Below are positions 1-7,954 of a DNA stretch of 25,949 nucleotides, piece after piece. Source of the DNA: JBOFSQ01 sp051651625 (lineage in GTDB: Bacteria; Planctomycetota; Planctomycetia; Pirellulales; Thermoguttaceae). Every line of letters starts with the position of its first letter. Positions within the stretch are counted from its first letter, which is position 1. The stretch is from contig JBOFSQ010000037.1 of NCBI GenBank assembly GCA_051651625.1, forward strand, positions 1 to 25,949. The letters run 5' to 3'. The notes under the pieces were generated by a model. The model had not been told where the DNA came from. It saw only the letters and a list, made by a program, of their open reading frames with translations, and ran no database searches. The position numbers were made by a program, and so were the translations under genes.

Positions 1-59
1 GCCGAACCCTCCAAACGCCTGCGGCGGTTGATAACTGGAGGGTTCGGCTATGCCGAACC
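1..59. repeat. Overlapping palindromes downstream of the asparagine-synthetase-like gene
   Basis: A perfect 13-bp inverted repeat pairs 1-13 (GCCGAACCCTCCA) with 36-48. A second perfect 8-bp stem pairs 41-48 (GGTTCGGC) with 52-59 around a TAT loop. The two hairpins share the 41-48 arm, so they exclude each other. They begin four bases past the stop of the minus-strand gene and could act as its transcript end, but there is no T-run, so an intrinsic terminator is not clear. A dispersed repeat is equally possible. Confidence 0.5.
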
Positions 60-63
60 GGAA

Positions 64-1830
64 CTACTGAAAGAACTCGCGGTACCACAGGTCGAAGCAG
101 AGTAAGTTCCAGAGCATCCAGTTTGGTTTTTGGAGCAGTCGTTGTTTTACTTTTTGGGGCAAAAATGGGTAGTCTGCGATATTTTCGGCGGCGGCGCGGA
201 GTGTGCCGCCTGCGGCGAGCCATTCGAAGATTGGCTGCCCAAATCCGCGTTTGGGGCGACTGATAAACTCCGGCGAGACGTGGCGTGCGAGGGCGTGCTT
301 GAGAATCGGTTTGGTTGTGTGTGTGGTGAATCGGTCTTGAATCAGCGTGTTCGTAGCGACGCGGATCATCCTCGAATCTTGGAACGGATGATAGAGATAC
401 ACACCGTTTTGCAGCCCCATCTCACTCCAATAAGCCGCCGCGTGGACACCGTTGGCGTAGTAACCGATCAAGTTTGTCCACTGGAGATTGTACCCGTCGT
501 GCGGGATGCCAAAACTGGCGACAAATCGGCGACGCTCCGCAAAGATGTGTGGAAGTGCCGCACGACCAAACATCGCCTCGAAGTCAACGACACTTGTAAA
601 GACCGACGACTGGTTGATCGGGTGGTGAAACCAGTCAAGATCGTTTATGTGACTGGCGAGTTCAAGTACATGTGCAACACAATTATTCGGCTTGACGAGC
701 CGAGAGCAGGTCGCAAGCATTTGTCTCGCCCAAGCGATTGGCACCTTTCTTTTCATTTCACCGGCGCGCAGCAGTGTGATGGGGTCGTCACCGCCCCAGA
801 GACCATCAGCACCTTCGCCAGTTATTCCCGCACGCAACCCCGCTTCTCGCATCCCGCGAGCGAGTGTGTGAAAGTAAAACGACTGAACGTGATCTGGCAT
901 CTCGCCCGTTGCCGCAAAGATCGACCGCATAAACTCCGGCGTGAGTGGCGGCTGAACGATTGAAGTGTGTTCCGTACCGCACTCGCGTACCGCCGACTCG
1001 GTGTATTCAACGTCGCCCTGCGTGTGCGGCGAGTCGAGGACAACCGCAACACTCCGTGCAGATTGTGAATGCTGTCGCAGCATTCGATTCCAGTTAACTT
1101 GAATGTATGTACTATCTACGCCGCCCGACAGCAAAACCGCACTCTGCGGCGTACCGGCGTACCAGTCTCGCATCAGTTCTTGCGTTGTCGATTCTAGCCT
1201 GTCGATGGCGTCGGATTCACTCATCGGCTGCGACTCAAGAAGGTCGGCCACTTGCAAAACTCGTTCCGATTTCACTGCCCCACGAACGAACGAGACGATC
1301 TCACCGGGGACGACGCGGGCGACGTTTTGAAAGAGCGTCGCTTGAGCGGGGGCGAGTCGATAGGCGAAGAACTGCGGCAAGACATCTTCGTTAACACGGC
1401 GAGTCACTCCGCTTTTGCGAACGACATCGGCGAGATTGTTACCGAAGAAGAAACCGTCTGCGGTGTGAGTATGATACGCAGCAGTCCCGCCAGACAGATT
1501 GCGATAGACAAACGCGGTGTCGCGCGATGAGTCAACAAGAAACAGAACGAAAGACCCATTATATTGGGCGACGCGAACTTCGCCAGTCCGCGTGTAGTCC
1601 GCAACGATTTGACGCAAAACGGCGAACTGGTCGTTCGTTTGGTTTTCCGCATGGCGTACAATTCCGAGCGACGCGATGAGAACACCATCACACTCAACAC
1701 AAGCCGTGCAACTGTCGGCCCCGCAGATTGTGTAACGATGAGTCGCCGACTCAAACTGTTTTGTATTTTCCGCACTGCCGATGCGGAGCGGACGCGACTT
1801 CGGTGTCGCTGCAACAAAGTAGCCGATCAT
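64..1830 (-). CDS. Asparagine synthetase-like amidotransferase without the catalytic Cys2
   Basis: The 588-residue protein has the two-domain layout of class II glutamine amidotransferase/asparagine synthetases. Residues 1-200 resemble the glutaminase domain, with YNGSF near 90, a YRNLSGG segment near 109 and FFFGNNL near 127. The ATP-pyrophosphatase half has the PP-loop SGGVDS at 235-240, GEGADG at 338-343 and a C-terminal KP-ILKHA...RPKRGFGQPI segment. The chain starts MIGYF, so the nucleophilic Cys2 needed for glutamine hydrolysis is absent, and the usual Glu of GEG(A/S)DE is Gly. The start ATG overlaps the lpxB stop (ATGA), which implies translational coupling. The family includes AsnB, beta-lactam synthetases and lasso-peptide cyclases. 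Here it may use ammonia, or activate another carboxylate, perhaps in envelope chemistry given lpxB. The substrate is unknown. Confidence 0.85.
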   Translation of the reverse strand: MIGYFVAATPKSRPLRIGSAENTKQFESATHRYTICGADSCTACVECDGVLIASLGIVRHAENQTNDQFAVLRQIVADYTRTGEVRVAQYNGSFVLFLVDSSRDTAFVYRNLSGGTAAYHTHTADGFFFGNNLADVVRKSGVTRRVNEDVLPQFFAYRLAPAQATLFQNVARVVPGEIVSFVRGAVKSERVLQVADLLESQPMSESDAIDRLESTTQELMRDWYAGTPQSAVLLSGGVDSTYIQVNWNRMLRQHSQSARSVAVVLDSPHTQGDVEYTESAVRECGTEHTSIVQPPLTPEFMRSIFAATGEMPDHVQSFYFHTLARGMREAGLRAGITGEGADGLWGGDDPITLLRAGEMKRKVPIAWARQMLATCSRLVKPNNCVAHVLELASHINDLDWFHHPINQSSVFTSVVDFEAMFGRAALPHIFAERRRFVASFGIPHDGYNLQWTNLIGYYANGVHAAAYWSEMGLQNGVYLYHPFQDSRMIRVATNTLIQDRFTTHTTKPILKHALARHVSPEFISRPKRGFGQPIFEWLAAGGTLRAAAENIADYPFLPQKVKQRLLQKPNWMLWNLLCFDLWYREFFQ

Positions 1831-3047
1831 TGGTGGTTTTCTAGCTGTTTACACTTTGCGAGGATCAATTCGGCGGCGTGTGTGGTTGGGCTGGGGATCG
1901 GGTCGGCGTATTCCAAAATTTGCGTGAGTAGTTGTTTACGTTTTGCCAATAGCGACGTGTCGCCGAGCCACGAAGTTAACGTTGCGGCCATTTTGTCACT
2001 GTGGTCGCGCGACGACAAAAACTCCGGCATCGCCATCGCGTCGCGCTCGGCGTCGGTCGGCTCTGTTGGGATTGGAAAGTGTTTGAAGAAAAGCGAATCG
2101 CCGTTCATCGCCGCCTGCAATAAGTTGACGAGTGTGATGTACCGCGAGTTGCGAAACCACCGCTGAAACTGAAGTGCCGTCCATCCAACGCGGTAGACAA
2201 TCACACTCGGCACGTTCGCCGCAAGAAGTTCCATCGAGACGCTTCCCGAAACGGAGAGGGCAACATCTGCGGCGCGGATCAGCTCCGTACTTTTCCCAAC
2301 ATAAATTGGTATGTCGAGATGACGTTGCTGGCAAAGTTGCGTGAAGTGATCGGCCTGCGATTGACTAAACGCCGCGACAACCGGCGACACCGGAACTTCA
2401 GCGATCACTCGTTCAATCGTGCGAACCATTACCGGCCCGTTAGCGTGTACTTCTTGGTCGCGCGAGCCGGGAAGAATCGTGAGGATCGGTGCTGTCGTCT
2501 CACGAAAAACTTTGTCGAGAAACGTTTGGTCCCACGACGCCGAACGCATCGACTCCAAGAACGGATGACCGATGAACGTCGTCGTGATACCGCGATGTTC
2601 GAACCAGCGATGTTCAAACTCTAGCGGCGTCAAGACGTGATCGATTAGGCGTTGCATCTTCTTCGCACGCCACGACGCCCACGCCCAAATCTGCGGCGGC
2701 ATAAAATAGACGACCGGAATCCCCAGCCGCTTCGCCGCCGCCGCGACGTGCCAGTTGAAACCGGGGAAGTCGATCAAGACGACGCACGCGATTGAAAGGT
2801 GTTTGAGTGCGTCGCACGCCATGTCGAGGCGACGCCGCAACATCGCGTAACGTGTCAGCACGCGAGAAAACCCCATTATCGCTTGCGATGTCGTCTCGTC
2901 GATGAGGGCACAACCGGCGGCGTGCATCTTCGGCCCGCCAAGACCAACGCATTCGACGTCGGCATTGAGCGAGTGCAGCCGCTTTATAAGTTCCGCACCG
3001 TGTGCGTCACCGCTCGGTTCGCCGACAGAGATGAAGATTCTGGGCAT
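1827..3047 (-). CDS. lpxB: Lipid-A-disaccharide synthase
   Basis: The 406-residue protein is of the normal length for LpxB, a GT19 membrane-associated glycosyltransferase. It joins UDP-2,3-diacylglucosamine to lipid X to make the lipid A disaccharide. Visible signatures are the N-terminal GEPSGD at 8-13, a DFPGFN segment near 93, PPQIWAW near 117, GHPFLES, LPGSRDQEV and the C-terminal SGSVSMEL loop. All of these are typical of LpxB. Its presence indicates that the cell makes lipid A. No clear Shine-Dalgarno lies before the ATG at 3047. The upstream bases belong to a dispersed repeat whose GTAAACGTTCACGG tail reaches within about 11 bp of the start. The gene overlaps the asparagine-synthetase-like gene by four bases and probably leads that operon. 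Confidence 0.96.
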   Translation of the reverse strand: MPRIFISVGEPSGDAHGAELIKRLHSLNADVECVGLGGPKMHAAGCALIDETTSQAIMGFSRVLTRYAMLRRRLDMACDALKHLSIACVVLIDFPGFNWHVAAAAKRLGIPVVYFMPPQIWAWASWRAKKMQRLIDHVLTPLEFEHRWFEHRGITTTFIGHPFLESMRSASWDQTFLDKVFRETTAPILTILPGSRDQEVHANGPVMVRTIERVIAEVPVSPVVAAFSQSQADHFTQLCQQRHLDIPIYVGKSTELIRAADVALSVSGSVSMELLAANVPSVIVYRVGWTALQFQRWFRNSRYITLVNLLQAAMNGDSLFFKHFPIPTEPTDAERDAMAMPEFLSSRDHSDKMAATLTSWLGDTSLLAKRKQLLTQILEYADPIPSPTTHAAELILAKCKQLENHQ

Positions 3048-3057
3048 TGGTGTTTTG

Positions 3058-3269
3058 GTAAACGTTCACGGCTTGCATCCAACGTTCCAACGTCCGTCAT
3101 TCCCGCGTAGGTGGGAATCCATCCTGACGGCACTTCTTCGATGCTATGTCTGTACTGATTCGGGCACTCGCTTACGCTTCGTGTTCTGATTCCCAGCCAC
3201 GTCGTCAACACGCATTCTATTCGGATGGATTCCCGCTTTCGCGGGAATGACGAAACAAACTGTGAACGG
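3058..3269. repeat. Composite intergenic repeat with paired ATTCCC-N8-GGGAAT palindromes
   Basis: Two 29-bp elements at 3096-3124 and 3223-3251 are inverted copies differing at three loop bases. Each contains ATTCCC-N8-GGGAAT, the pattern described as dRS3 in Neisseria. Between them at 3143-3187 lies a 45-bp unit (GCTATGTCTG...GGCACTCGCTTACGC) found again at 7801-7845 with three mismatches. A flanking unit at 3249-3269 recurs inverted at 23807-23827 with 20 of 21 bases identical. No gene is visible here. It fills the gap between the VCBS gene's 3' end and lpxB. Confidence 0.85.
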
Positions 3270-3280
3270 GTTCCCCATTT

Positions 3281-4483
3281 TTACGGTTGGCTGAGAAACA
3301 CGAACGCACCCTTCTTGTTCCCGACGATCACATCGGGAACGCCGTCGCCGTTGAGGTCGGTTGCGGAGACTTGCGTGCCGACACCAGAGTCTTCGTCGAT
3401 GATGTGTGGTACGAACGTCACGCCGCCTTTGTTGTCGCGTTTCGTTTCCCACCACATCAAAATCGCTGGGGCGTTCGGCTCGACATCGCCTTCGGGGCCG
3501 TGTGCCCAAAATCGTTTGCCGGTGACGACATCTTTGATGTTATCGCCGTTCATATCGATCAGCAAGAGTGCGTGGAGCTGGCTAACTTTCGGCGTGAAGT
3601 CGGCGGACGGTTCCGACGGAATGATCACCTGTTTCTCGAACGAAATGACGCCGTCTTTGCGAACTTGTTTGAACCACGCGAGGCCGTAGAGGTGGCAGTG
3701 TGTTGACGTGAAGATGTCGTTTAGACCATCGCCGTCGAAGTCGTAAACGAGGATGTGTGCGGCGGCGTCGCCGAGTGGTGCGGGATGAAACTTCCACGGC
3801 AGCGTGCCAGCACTACCGGGGTTTTCCCACCAGCCGTCTTTGTCGAGCATGTCCAAACGTCCATCGCCGTTAACGTCGCCGTAACCGACGCCGTGTGTGT
3901 ATCGCTGATACTTGTCGTCGGAAGGTGAGATCGCGGTGAACGTCCACGGCTCGTCTGCATTTTTCGGATCGAACGCCGCGAACCCCAAGAACTTGTCGCG
4001 ATTGAAGAGAATCTCTTTGCGACCATCGCTGTTGACATCGGCGTACATCTGCGACTCGTTTCCTAGCTCGACGGTTGCAAGGTGCTTTTTCCAAATTCCT
4101 TCTTTGTTCTGCGGGTTTTCGTACCAATATCCTGTCGTCCCCGGATGCGGGCAGACAAGAACGTCGATCCATCCGTCGCCGTTGTAGTCGTCGGTGAACA
4201 TTCCGAAGCAGTTGGAGTACCCTTTTGGATCGAAGTCTTGGGCGTCTTCGCCGCCGTAGATTTGGTGTGACTTTTTGAAGTCGGGGCCTTCGTACCAGTA
4301 GTGACCGACGACGACATCGAGTATGCCGTCTTTGTTGAAGTCGCCATAGAACGCGCCTTCGCCGTGGAACTTTGTCGAGACGACAATTTTGTTGTACTTC
4401 GGTTCCTTCGCGTAAGCCACCATCGCCAGCGACGTAGCGGCGACGACAACCGCGAGAACTTGCCAAAAGATGCGACGTTTCAT
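3281..4483 (-). CDS. Secreted VCBS/FG-GAP repeat protein
   Basis: The 400-residue protein begins with a Sec-type signal peptide: a basic MKRR start, a hydrophobic stretch to about residue 24, and cleavage likely after AYA. It then carries seven calcium-binding-like loops of the form D-x-N/D-x-D-G followed by a short hydrophobic strand, such as DFNKDGILDVVV, DYNGDGWIDVLV and DLNGDGVPDVIV. Such repeats usually build beta-propellers. No catalytic domain is visible, so the role is probably extracellular binding or structure. The ATG at 4483 is preferred over the longer reading frame because AGGAG sits just upstream and the signal peptide begins there. A 110-bp gap separates it from the aroA stop. 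Large paralogous families of such proteins are common in Planctomycetota. Confidence 0.88.
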   Translation of the reverse strand: MKRRIFWQVLAVVVAATSLAMVAYAKEPKYNKIVVSTKFHGEGAFYGDFNKDGILDVVVGHYWYEGPDFKKSHQIYGGEDAQDFDPKGYSNCFGMFTDDYNGDGWIDVLVCPHPGTTGYWYENPQNKEGIWKKHLATVELGNESQMYADVNSDGRKEILFNRDKFLGFAAFDPKNADEPWTFTAISPSDDKYQRYTHGVGYGDVNGDGRLDMLDKDGWWENPGSAGTLPWKFHPAPLGDAAAHILVYDFDGDGLNDIFTSTHCHLYGLAWFKQVRKDGVISFEKQVIIPSEPSADFTPKVSQLHALLLIDMNGDNIKDVVTGKRFWAHGPEGDVEPNAPAILMWWETKRDNKGGVTFVPHIIDEDSGVGTQVSATDLNGDGVPDVIVGNKKGAFVFLSQP

Positions 4484-4593
4484 GTTTGGTTCTCCTGTTT
4501 GAAATGGTGAATCGTTGACGGGTCTAGCGAAAAGCGAACGGGAATTGTCCCACGTTTCGCCGTTCGTACAAGGGTGTCTAACCACGGACACGC

Positions 4594-5919
4594 TCAACGC
4601 GGAGTTGCTATCGCGTCCAGAACGTCGAAGAATCGCGGGAACGTCTTTTCGCAGCACGCCGCGTCGGCGATGCCGACGCCCGGAATACGCAAGCCAGCGA
4701 GGGCGAAGCTCATTGCCATTCGGTGGTCTTGATACGTTTCGATTTTGGCGGCGCGGTATTGAGGTTGCGGCGTGATCGTGATCGCATCGTGACGTTCATC
4801 GACGACTGCACCGAGGCGACGCAGTTCACACGCGACTGCGGCGAGACGGTCGGTCTCTTTGAGACGGATGTGAGCGATGTTGGTGATCGTTGTCGGCGAG
4901 TCTGCGAAGAGAGCGACAACGGCAAGCGTCTGAACGGTGTCGCTGATCGCGTTCATGTCGGCGACGATTCCACGCAAAACTTGCGAAGGATCGCGTTCAA
5001 CAGTGGAGTCGGCACCGAGTTTGACGCGACATCCCATCGCTTCGAGCAACTCTACGAAACGCACGTCGCCTTGTAACGAATTGCGTCCGAGTCGCGGGAC
5101 TTCGATGCGACCACCGCAGATTGCGGCTGCGGCAAAGAAGTAACTTGCCGCTGATGCGTCGGGTTCGATGGTGACGTGTGCAGCACGATACGCCGCGTCA
5201 CGCGGGATCGCAAACGAAGTCAAGTCTGCTTCCGCATCGACACTCACGCCAAACATCCGCATCACTTCCAGCGTCATCGTGATGTATGGCTGCGAGACGG
5301 GCGTGCCATCGACTTCGATGCGAACACCACTTGAAAAATGTCGCGCGACGAGCGGAGCGGCGAGGAGAAGTCCGCTCAAAAACTGACTCGACTGGTCGCT
5401 TGCAATTTTTGCGGTATCACTAGTCGGCGAGTTCGCTGGCGCGACGCCGAGAAACGGAGTTCCGTCTTCACGTTTATCGACTGCGATGCGTCCGCCCCAC
5501 GGTTCGAGCGCGCTAACTAGCGGCGCAATCGGACGTTCGTGCATTCGCGGCGTTCCGAATAGTCTATACGAACCTTTTGCAAGCGCGAGTGCGGCAGCGA
5601 GAAATCGCAGCGTCGTTCCGCTTCCGGCAACGTAGAGATCGGCCTGCGGTACGAGCGACGCGAAACGGTGTCCGCAGATTGCGACGTGTACGTTTCCGGT
5701 CGTCCCGTCTGGTGACGACGTGAGTTCGATGCCGAGCGTTTTGAGTGCGTCTTGCATGACGCGAGTGTCTTCAGAATCGAGACACCCATCAAGACGCGAC
5801 TGGCCATCGGCGAGCGCGGCTACGAGAATAGCGCGATTCGTGAGACTCTTCGACCCCGGCGGTGTCACTACAGACGCGACGGGGCCAGAGGGGTTCATCA
5901 TTCGCACGCGATCCGGCAT
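4594..5919 (-). CDS. aroA: 3-phosphoshikimate 1-carboxyvinyltransferase (EPSP synthase)
   Basis: The 441-residue protein has the full EPSP synthase signature set and normal length. It transfers enolpyruvate from PEP to shikimate 3-phosphate in the cytosol, the sixth step of the shikimate pathway. Visible motifs are PGSKSLTNRA at 21-30 with the substrate-binding Lys24, GSGTTLRF at 99-106, RMHERPI near 125, SSQFLSGLLLA near 177, the DMNAISDT segment holding the general acid/base Asp, RLKETDRLA and the C-terminal TYQDHRMAMSFAL. The start ATG lies six bases after the stop of the zinc-ribbon gene, so the two are probably co-transcribed. An in-frame ATG a few codons later is an alternative start, since no strong Shine-Dalgarno chooses between them. 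Confidence 0.96.
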   Translation of the reverse strand: MPDRVRMMNPSGPVASVVTPPGSKSLTNRAILVAALADGQSRLDGCLDSEDTRVMQDALKTLGIELTSSPDGTTGNVHVAICGHRFASLVPQADLYVAGSGTTLRFLAAALALAKGSYRLFGTPRMHERPIAPLVSALEPWGGRIAVDKREDGTPFLGVAPANSPTSDTAKIASDQSSQFLSGLLLAAPLVARHFSSGVRIEVDGTPVSQPYITMTLEVMRMFGVSVDAEADLTSFAIPRDAAYRAAHVTIEPDASAASYFFAAAAICGGRIEVPRLGRNSLQGDVRFVELLEAMGCRVKLGADSTVERDPSQVLRGIVADMNAISDTVQTLAVVALFADSPTTITNIAHIRLKETDRLAAVACELRRLGAVVDERHDAITITPQPQYRAAKIETYQDHRMAMSFALAGLRIPGVGIADAACCEKTFPRFFDVLDAIATPR

Positions 5920-5925
5920 CTCGTC

Positions 5926-6177
5926 TTACCCCAAAGCAGCAGCGACGATAGGGTCGCTCGTTGCCACACGCACGGTGCTTCGTGGTGAAGAACGCCCCAC
6001 CTGCGGCACACCGTTGTTGTTACTGGTCTGTCTTGCGCGAAACATCGCGTGACAGTGGAAACAAACGACTTCAGCACCATCGTACTCGACAGCGATATGA
6101 AGTCGTCGCCCGCACACAGGGCACGACTGAAGAAACGTCACCGGTTCCGCATTGTTCTCCGAAATACACGTTGCCAT
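5926..6177 (-). CDS. Small zinc-ribbon protein
   Basis: This 83-residue protein of unknown function has one C4-type zinc ribbon: CPVCGRR at about 19-25 and CFHCH at about 39-43, with a short beta-hairpin between. The C-terminal 35 residues are polar and probably disordered. The chosen ATG at 6177 has a strong AAGGAGG site just upstream. The longer frame to 6285 has no such site and no conserved-looking sequence. It lies six bases ahead of aroA in the same orientation. A similar ribbon occurs in many small planctomycete proteins, but I cannot name a partner or role. Confidence 0.72.
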   Translation of the reverse strand: MATCISENNAEPVTFLQSCPVCGRRLHIAVEYDGAEVVCFHCHAMFRARQTSNNNGVPQVGRSSPRSTVRVATSDPIVAAALG

Positions 6178-6252
6178 AATTGCCTCCTTGTCAAAAAGGT
6201 GCCACCTGCCACCACGCTTCAATTCGAGAACTGAAAACTCACGACGCCCAAG

Positions 6253-6280
6253 AGTGTAACACGTTTTCGACGGTGTACAA
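6253..6280 (-). promoter_or_regulatory. Possible promoter for the zinc-ribbon/aroA genes
   Basis: Read on the minus strand, TTGTAC (6280-6275) and TACACT (6258-6253) are separated by 16 bases. This is a weak sigma70-like pair about 75 bases ahead of the zinc-ribbon ATG. It sits in the divergent 224-bp gap with the plus-strand hemE group. Confidence 0.25.
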
Positions 6281-6321
6281 GCCACGGTGGCGACAAAAAC
6301 ATTCAGAGCCGCCCTCCCCTC

Positions 6322-6350
6322 TGTCAGTTACGGCGTGCGGATGTTATACT
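6322..6350 (+). promoter_or_regulatory. Possible promoter for the small membrane protein and hemE
   Basis: A good -10 hexamer TATACT lies at 6345-6350, with a poor -35 candidate TGTCAG at 6322-6327 (17-base spacing). Transcription would start near 6357, about 45 bases before the ATG at 6402. Confidence 0.35.
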
Positions 6351-6401
6351 CAAGATGTGGTGTGGTTGCGTGGAAAACAAAACAAACGGACAGAACCTCC
6401 T

Positions 6402-6665
6402 ATGAATGCGAAGCTCAACTGTGGTGTTGTCTTTATTTCGCTGGCGATAGCGATGTCGTTTGCGGCGGCTTTTTTGCCGTCGAGCGGGATGATTATGATG
6501 GGTGTCGTTTGCAGTCTGACGGTGGGGAGCATCTTTCTCGTCTACGGACTTCTGGCCGACTTTGAAAAAGATTTTGCGTTCTACATTGGTCGCTTGCGTT
6601 CCCCCGACCGCGCCGCGCGTCGCCGCGAGGCAACCGAAAACCATGAAAACGCCGACAAAGATTGA
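6402..6665 (+). CDS. Small two-helix membrane protein
   Basis: This 87-residue protein of unknown function has two hydrophobic segments, about residues 7-25 and 28-50. A charged cytoplasmic-type tail follows, rich in Arg, Glu and Asp (about 52-87). The ATG at 6402 begins the hydrophobic protein. The longer open frame upstream contains low-complexity basic sequence and is not supported. No convincing Shine-Dalgarno is visible. The stop is 16 bases before the hemE ATG, and the hemE ribosome site lies in that gap, so the two genes probably share a transcript. No family could be assigned. Confidence 0.6.
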   Translation: MNAKLNCGVVFISLAIAMSFAAAFLPSSGMIMMGVVCSLTVGSIFLVYGLLADFEKDFAFYIGRLRSPDRAARRREATENHENADKD

Positions 6666-6681
6666 TTGAGGAGTCCCATTG

Positions 6682-7752
6682 ATGGTTGTTGAACAACGAG
6701 AAGAAGTTTTTGCGTGGGAACGCAGTCCGATGATGCTTGCGGCGCGTGGTGAAGTTGCGCCGCGCATCCCCGTTTGGATGATGCGTCAAGCGGGACGCTA
6801 TATGAAGGAGTACCGCGACGTTCGAGAACGAGTCGGGTTTCTCGAACTGTGCAAGACGCCGCAACTCGCCGCCGAAGTTATGCTTACGGCTGTTGAACGT
6901 CTCAACGTCGATGCGGCGATAATCTTCTCCGACATTCTGACGATTCTCGAACCGCTCGGACTTCCGCTCCACTACGCCGAAGACCGCGGCCCCGTAATCG
7001 AGACGCCGATACGCACCGCGTCGGCGGCGGCGAACATTCACGAATTGCGGCAGATCGACCAGCTTGGTTACGTCGTCGATGTTGTGCGCGAGACACGTCG
7101 CGGACTCTCGCCGTCGTTACCGCTGATCGGTTTTGCGGGGGCACCGTTTACGCTTGCCGCCTACGCAGTTGAAGGCGGTTCGAGCCGCGACTTTCGGCAC
7201 GTCAAGGCGTTTATGATGACCGAGCCGCACGCTTGGGAGACGTTCATGCGTCGCCTCGCGGTCTCTGTTGCAACGCTTCTCAACGCCCAGATCGCGGCGG
7301 GCGTTCAGCTCGTGCAAATCTTTGATTCGTGGGCGGGGTGTCTCTCGCCGGTAGACTACGCGATTTACGCCGCACCATATTCGCGGATGGTGATGGAACT
7401 GCTCACGCCCGGAACGCCGGTGATTCATTTCGTTCCGGGGAATCCGTCGCTGCTGCCGCTCGTTGCGGAAACTGGTGGCAACATCATTGGTGTTGACTGG
7501 CGTGTCGCTCTCGACGTGGCGTGGGCGACTGTCGGGCATAGTCTCGCCGTTCAAGGAAATCTCGACCCGACCGTCCTGCTCACGAACCCCGAAGTGATTC
7601 GCCGTCACGTTCAGCACTGCATCAAACTTTCGGAACGACGCGCCGGTTACATTTTCAATCTCGGCCACGGCGTCCTCCAGCAAACGCCAGTCGAAAACGC
7701 TATCGCAATGGTCGAAGCCGTTCACGAATTTGGGACAATGGTTGGGAATTGA
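6682..7752 (+). CDS. hemE: Uroporphyrinogen decarboxylase
   Basis: The 356-residue cytosolic enzyme removes four carboxyl groups from uroporphyrinogen III to form coproporphyrinogen III in heme synthesis. The family signatures are clear: PVWMMRQAGRYMKEYR near 29-44 with the substrate-binding Arg residues, FSDILTILEPLGLPL with the catalytic Asp, GFAGAPFTLAAYAVEG near 152, QIFDSWAG near 211, VQGNLDP near 291 and the C-terminal GYIFNLGHG-V with its conserved His. Length is normal. The ATG at 6682 is chosen because GAGGAG lies eight bases upstream; an adjacent TTG extends the frame by one codon. It follows the small membrane protein by 16 bases and ends before a large palindromic repeat that could terminate the transcript. 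Confidence 0.97.
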   Translation: MVVEQREEVFAWERSPMMLAARGEVAPRIPVWMMRQAGRYMKEYRDVRERVGFLELCKTPQLAAEVMLTAVERLNVDAAIIFSDILTILEPLGLPLHYAEDRGPVIETPIRTASAAANIHELRQIDQLGYVVDVVRETRRGLSPSLPLIGFAGAPFTLAAYAVEGGSSRDFRHVKAFMMTEPHAWETFMRRLAVSVATLLNAQIAAGVQLVQIFDSWAGCLSPVDYAIYAAPYSRMVMELLTPGTPVIHFVPGNPSLLPLVAETGGNIIGVDWRVALDVAWATVGHSLAVQGNLDPTVLLTNPEVIRRHVQHCIKLSERRAGYIFNLGHGVLQQTPVENAIAMVEAVHEFGTMVGN

Positions 7753-7772
7753 GTAAATGTTAATCCCGTCTC

Positions 7773-7888
7773 CGTCATTCCATGACGCCTATTCGTGTAC
7801 GCTATGTCTGCTCCGATTCGGGCACTCGCTTACGCTTCGTGTTCTTAATGCGTTACGTTAATAAGAACACGAAGCGTAAGCGAGTGCC
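7773..7888. repeat. Palindromic repeat block with a 27-bp perfect inverted repeat
   Basis: Arms 7821-7847 and 7862-7888 are perfect 27-bp inverted copies of the GGCACTCGCTTACGC unit, separated by 14 bases. A smaller CGTCAT-TCC-ATGACG hairpin lies at 7773-7787. The segment 7801-7845 repeats 3143-3187. The block follows the hemE stop and precedes the oxidoreductase gene, so it could fold as a strong transcript hairpin for either. No T-run follows, and the units recur elsewhere, so a REP-like dimer is the simplest view. Confidence 0.85.
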
Positions 7889-7954
7889 ATGAATGAATCG
7901 TAACACATAAGCGACATCACGACCGAATTCCGTGAATGCTCACAAAAATCGAAA

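Noticed and set aside
64..1830. Lasso-peptide cyclase in a biosynthetic cluster
   Set aside because: The Cys2-less fold would allow it, but there is no precursor peptide, RRE or transglutaminase-like leader peptidase nearby. The neighbour is lpxB.
4484..4657. N-terminal extension of the VCBS protein upstream of 4483
   Set aside because: The extension would bury the signal peptide and has no ribosome site. AGGAG lies directly before the ATG at 4483.
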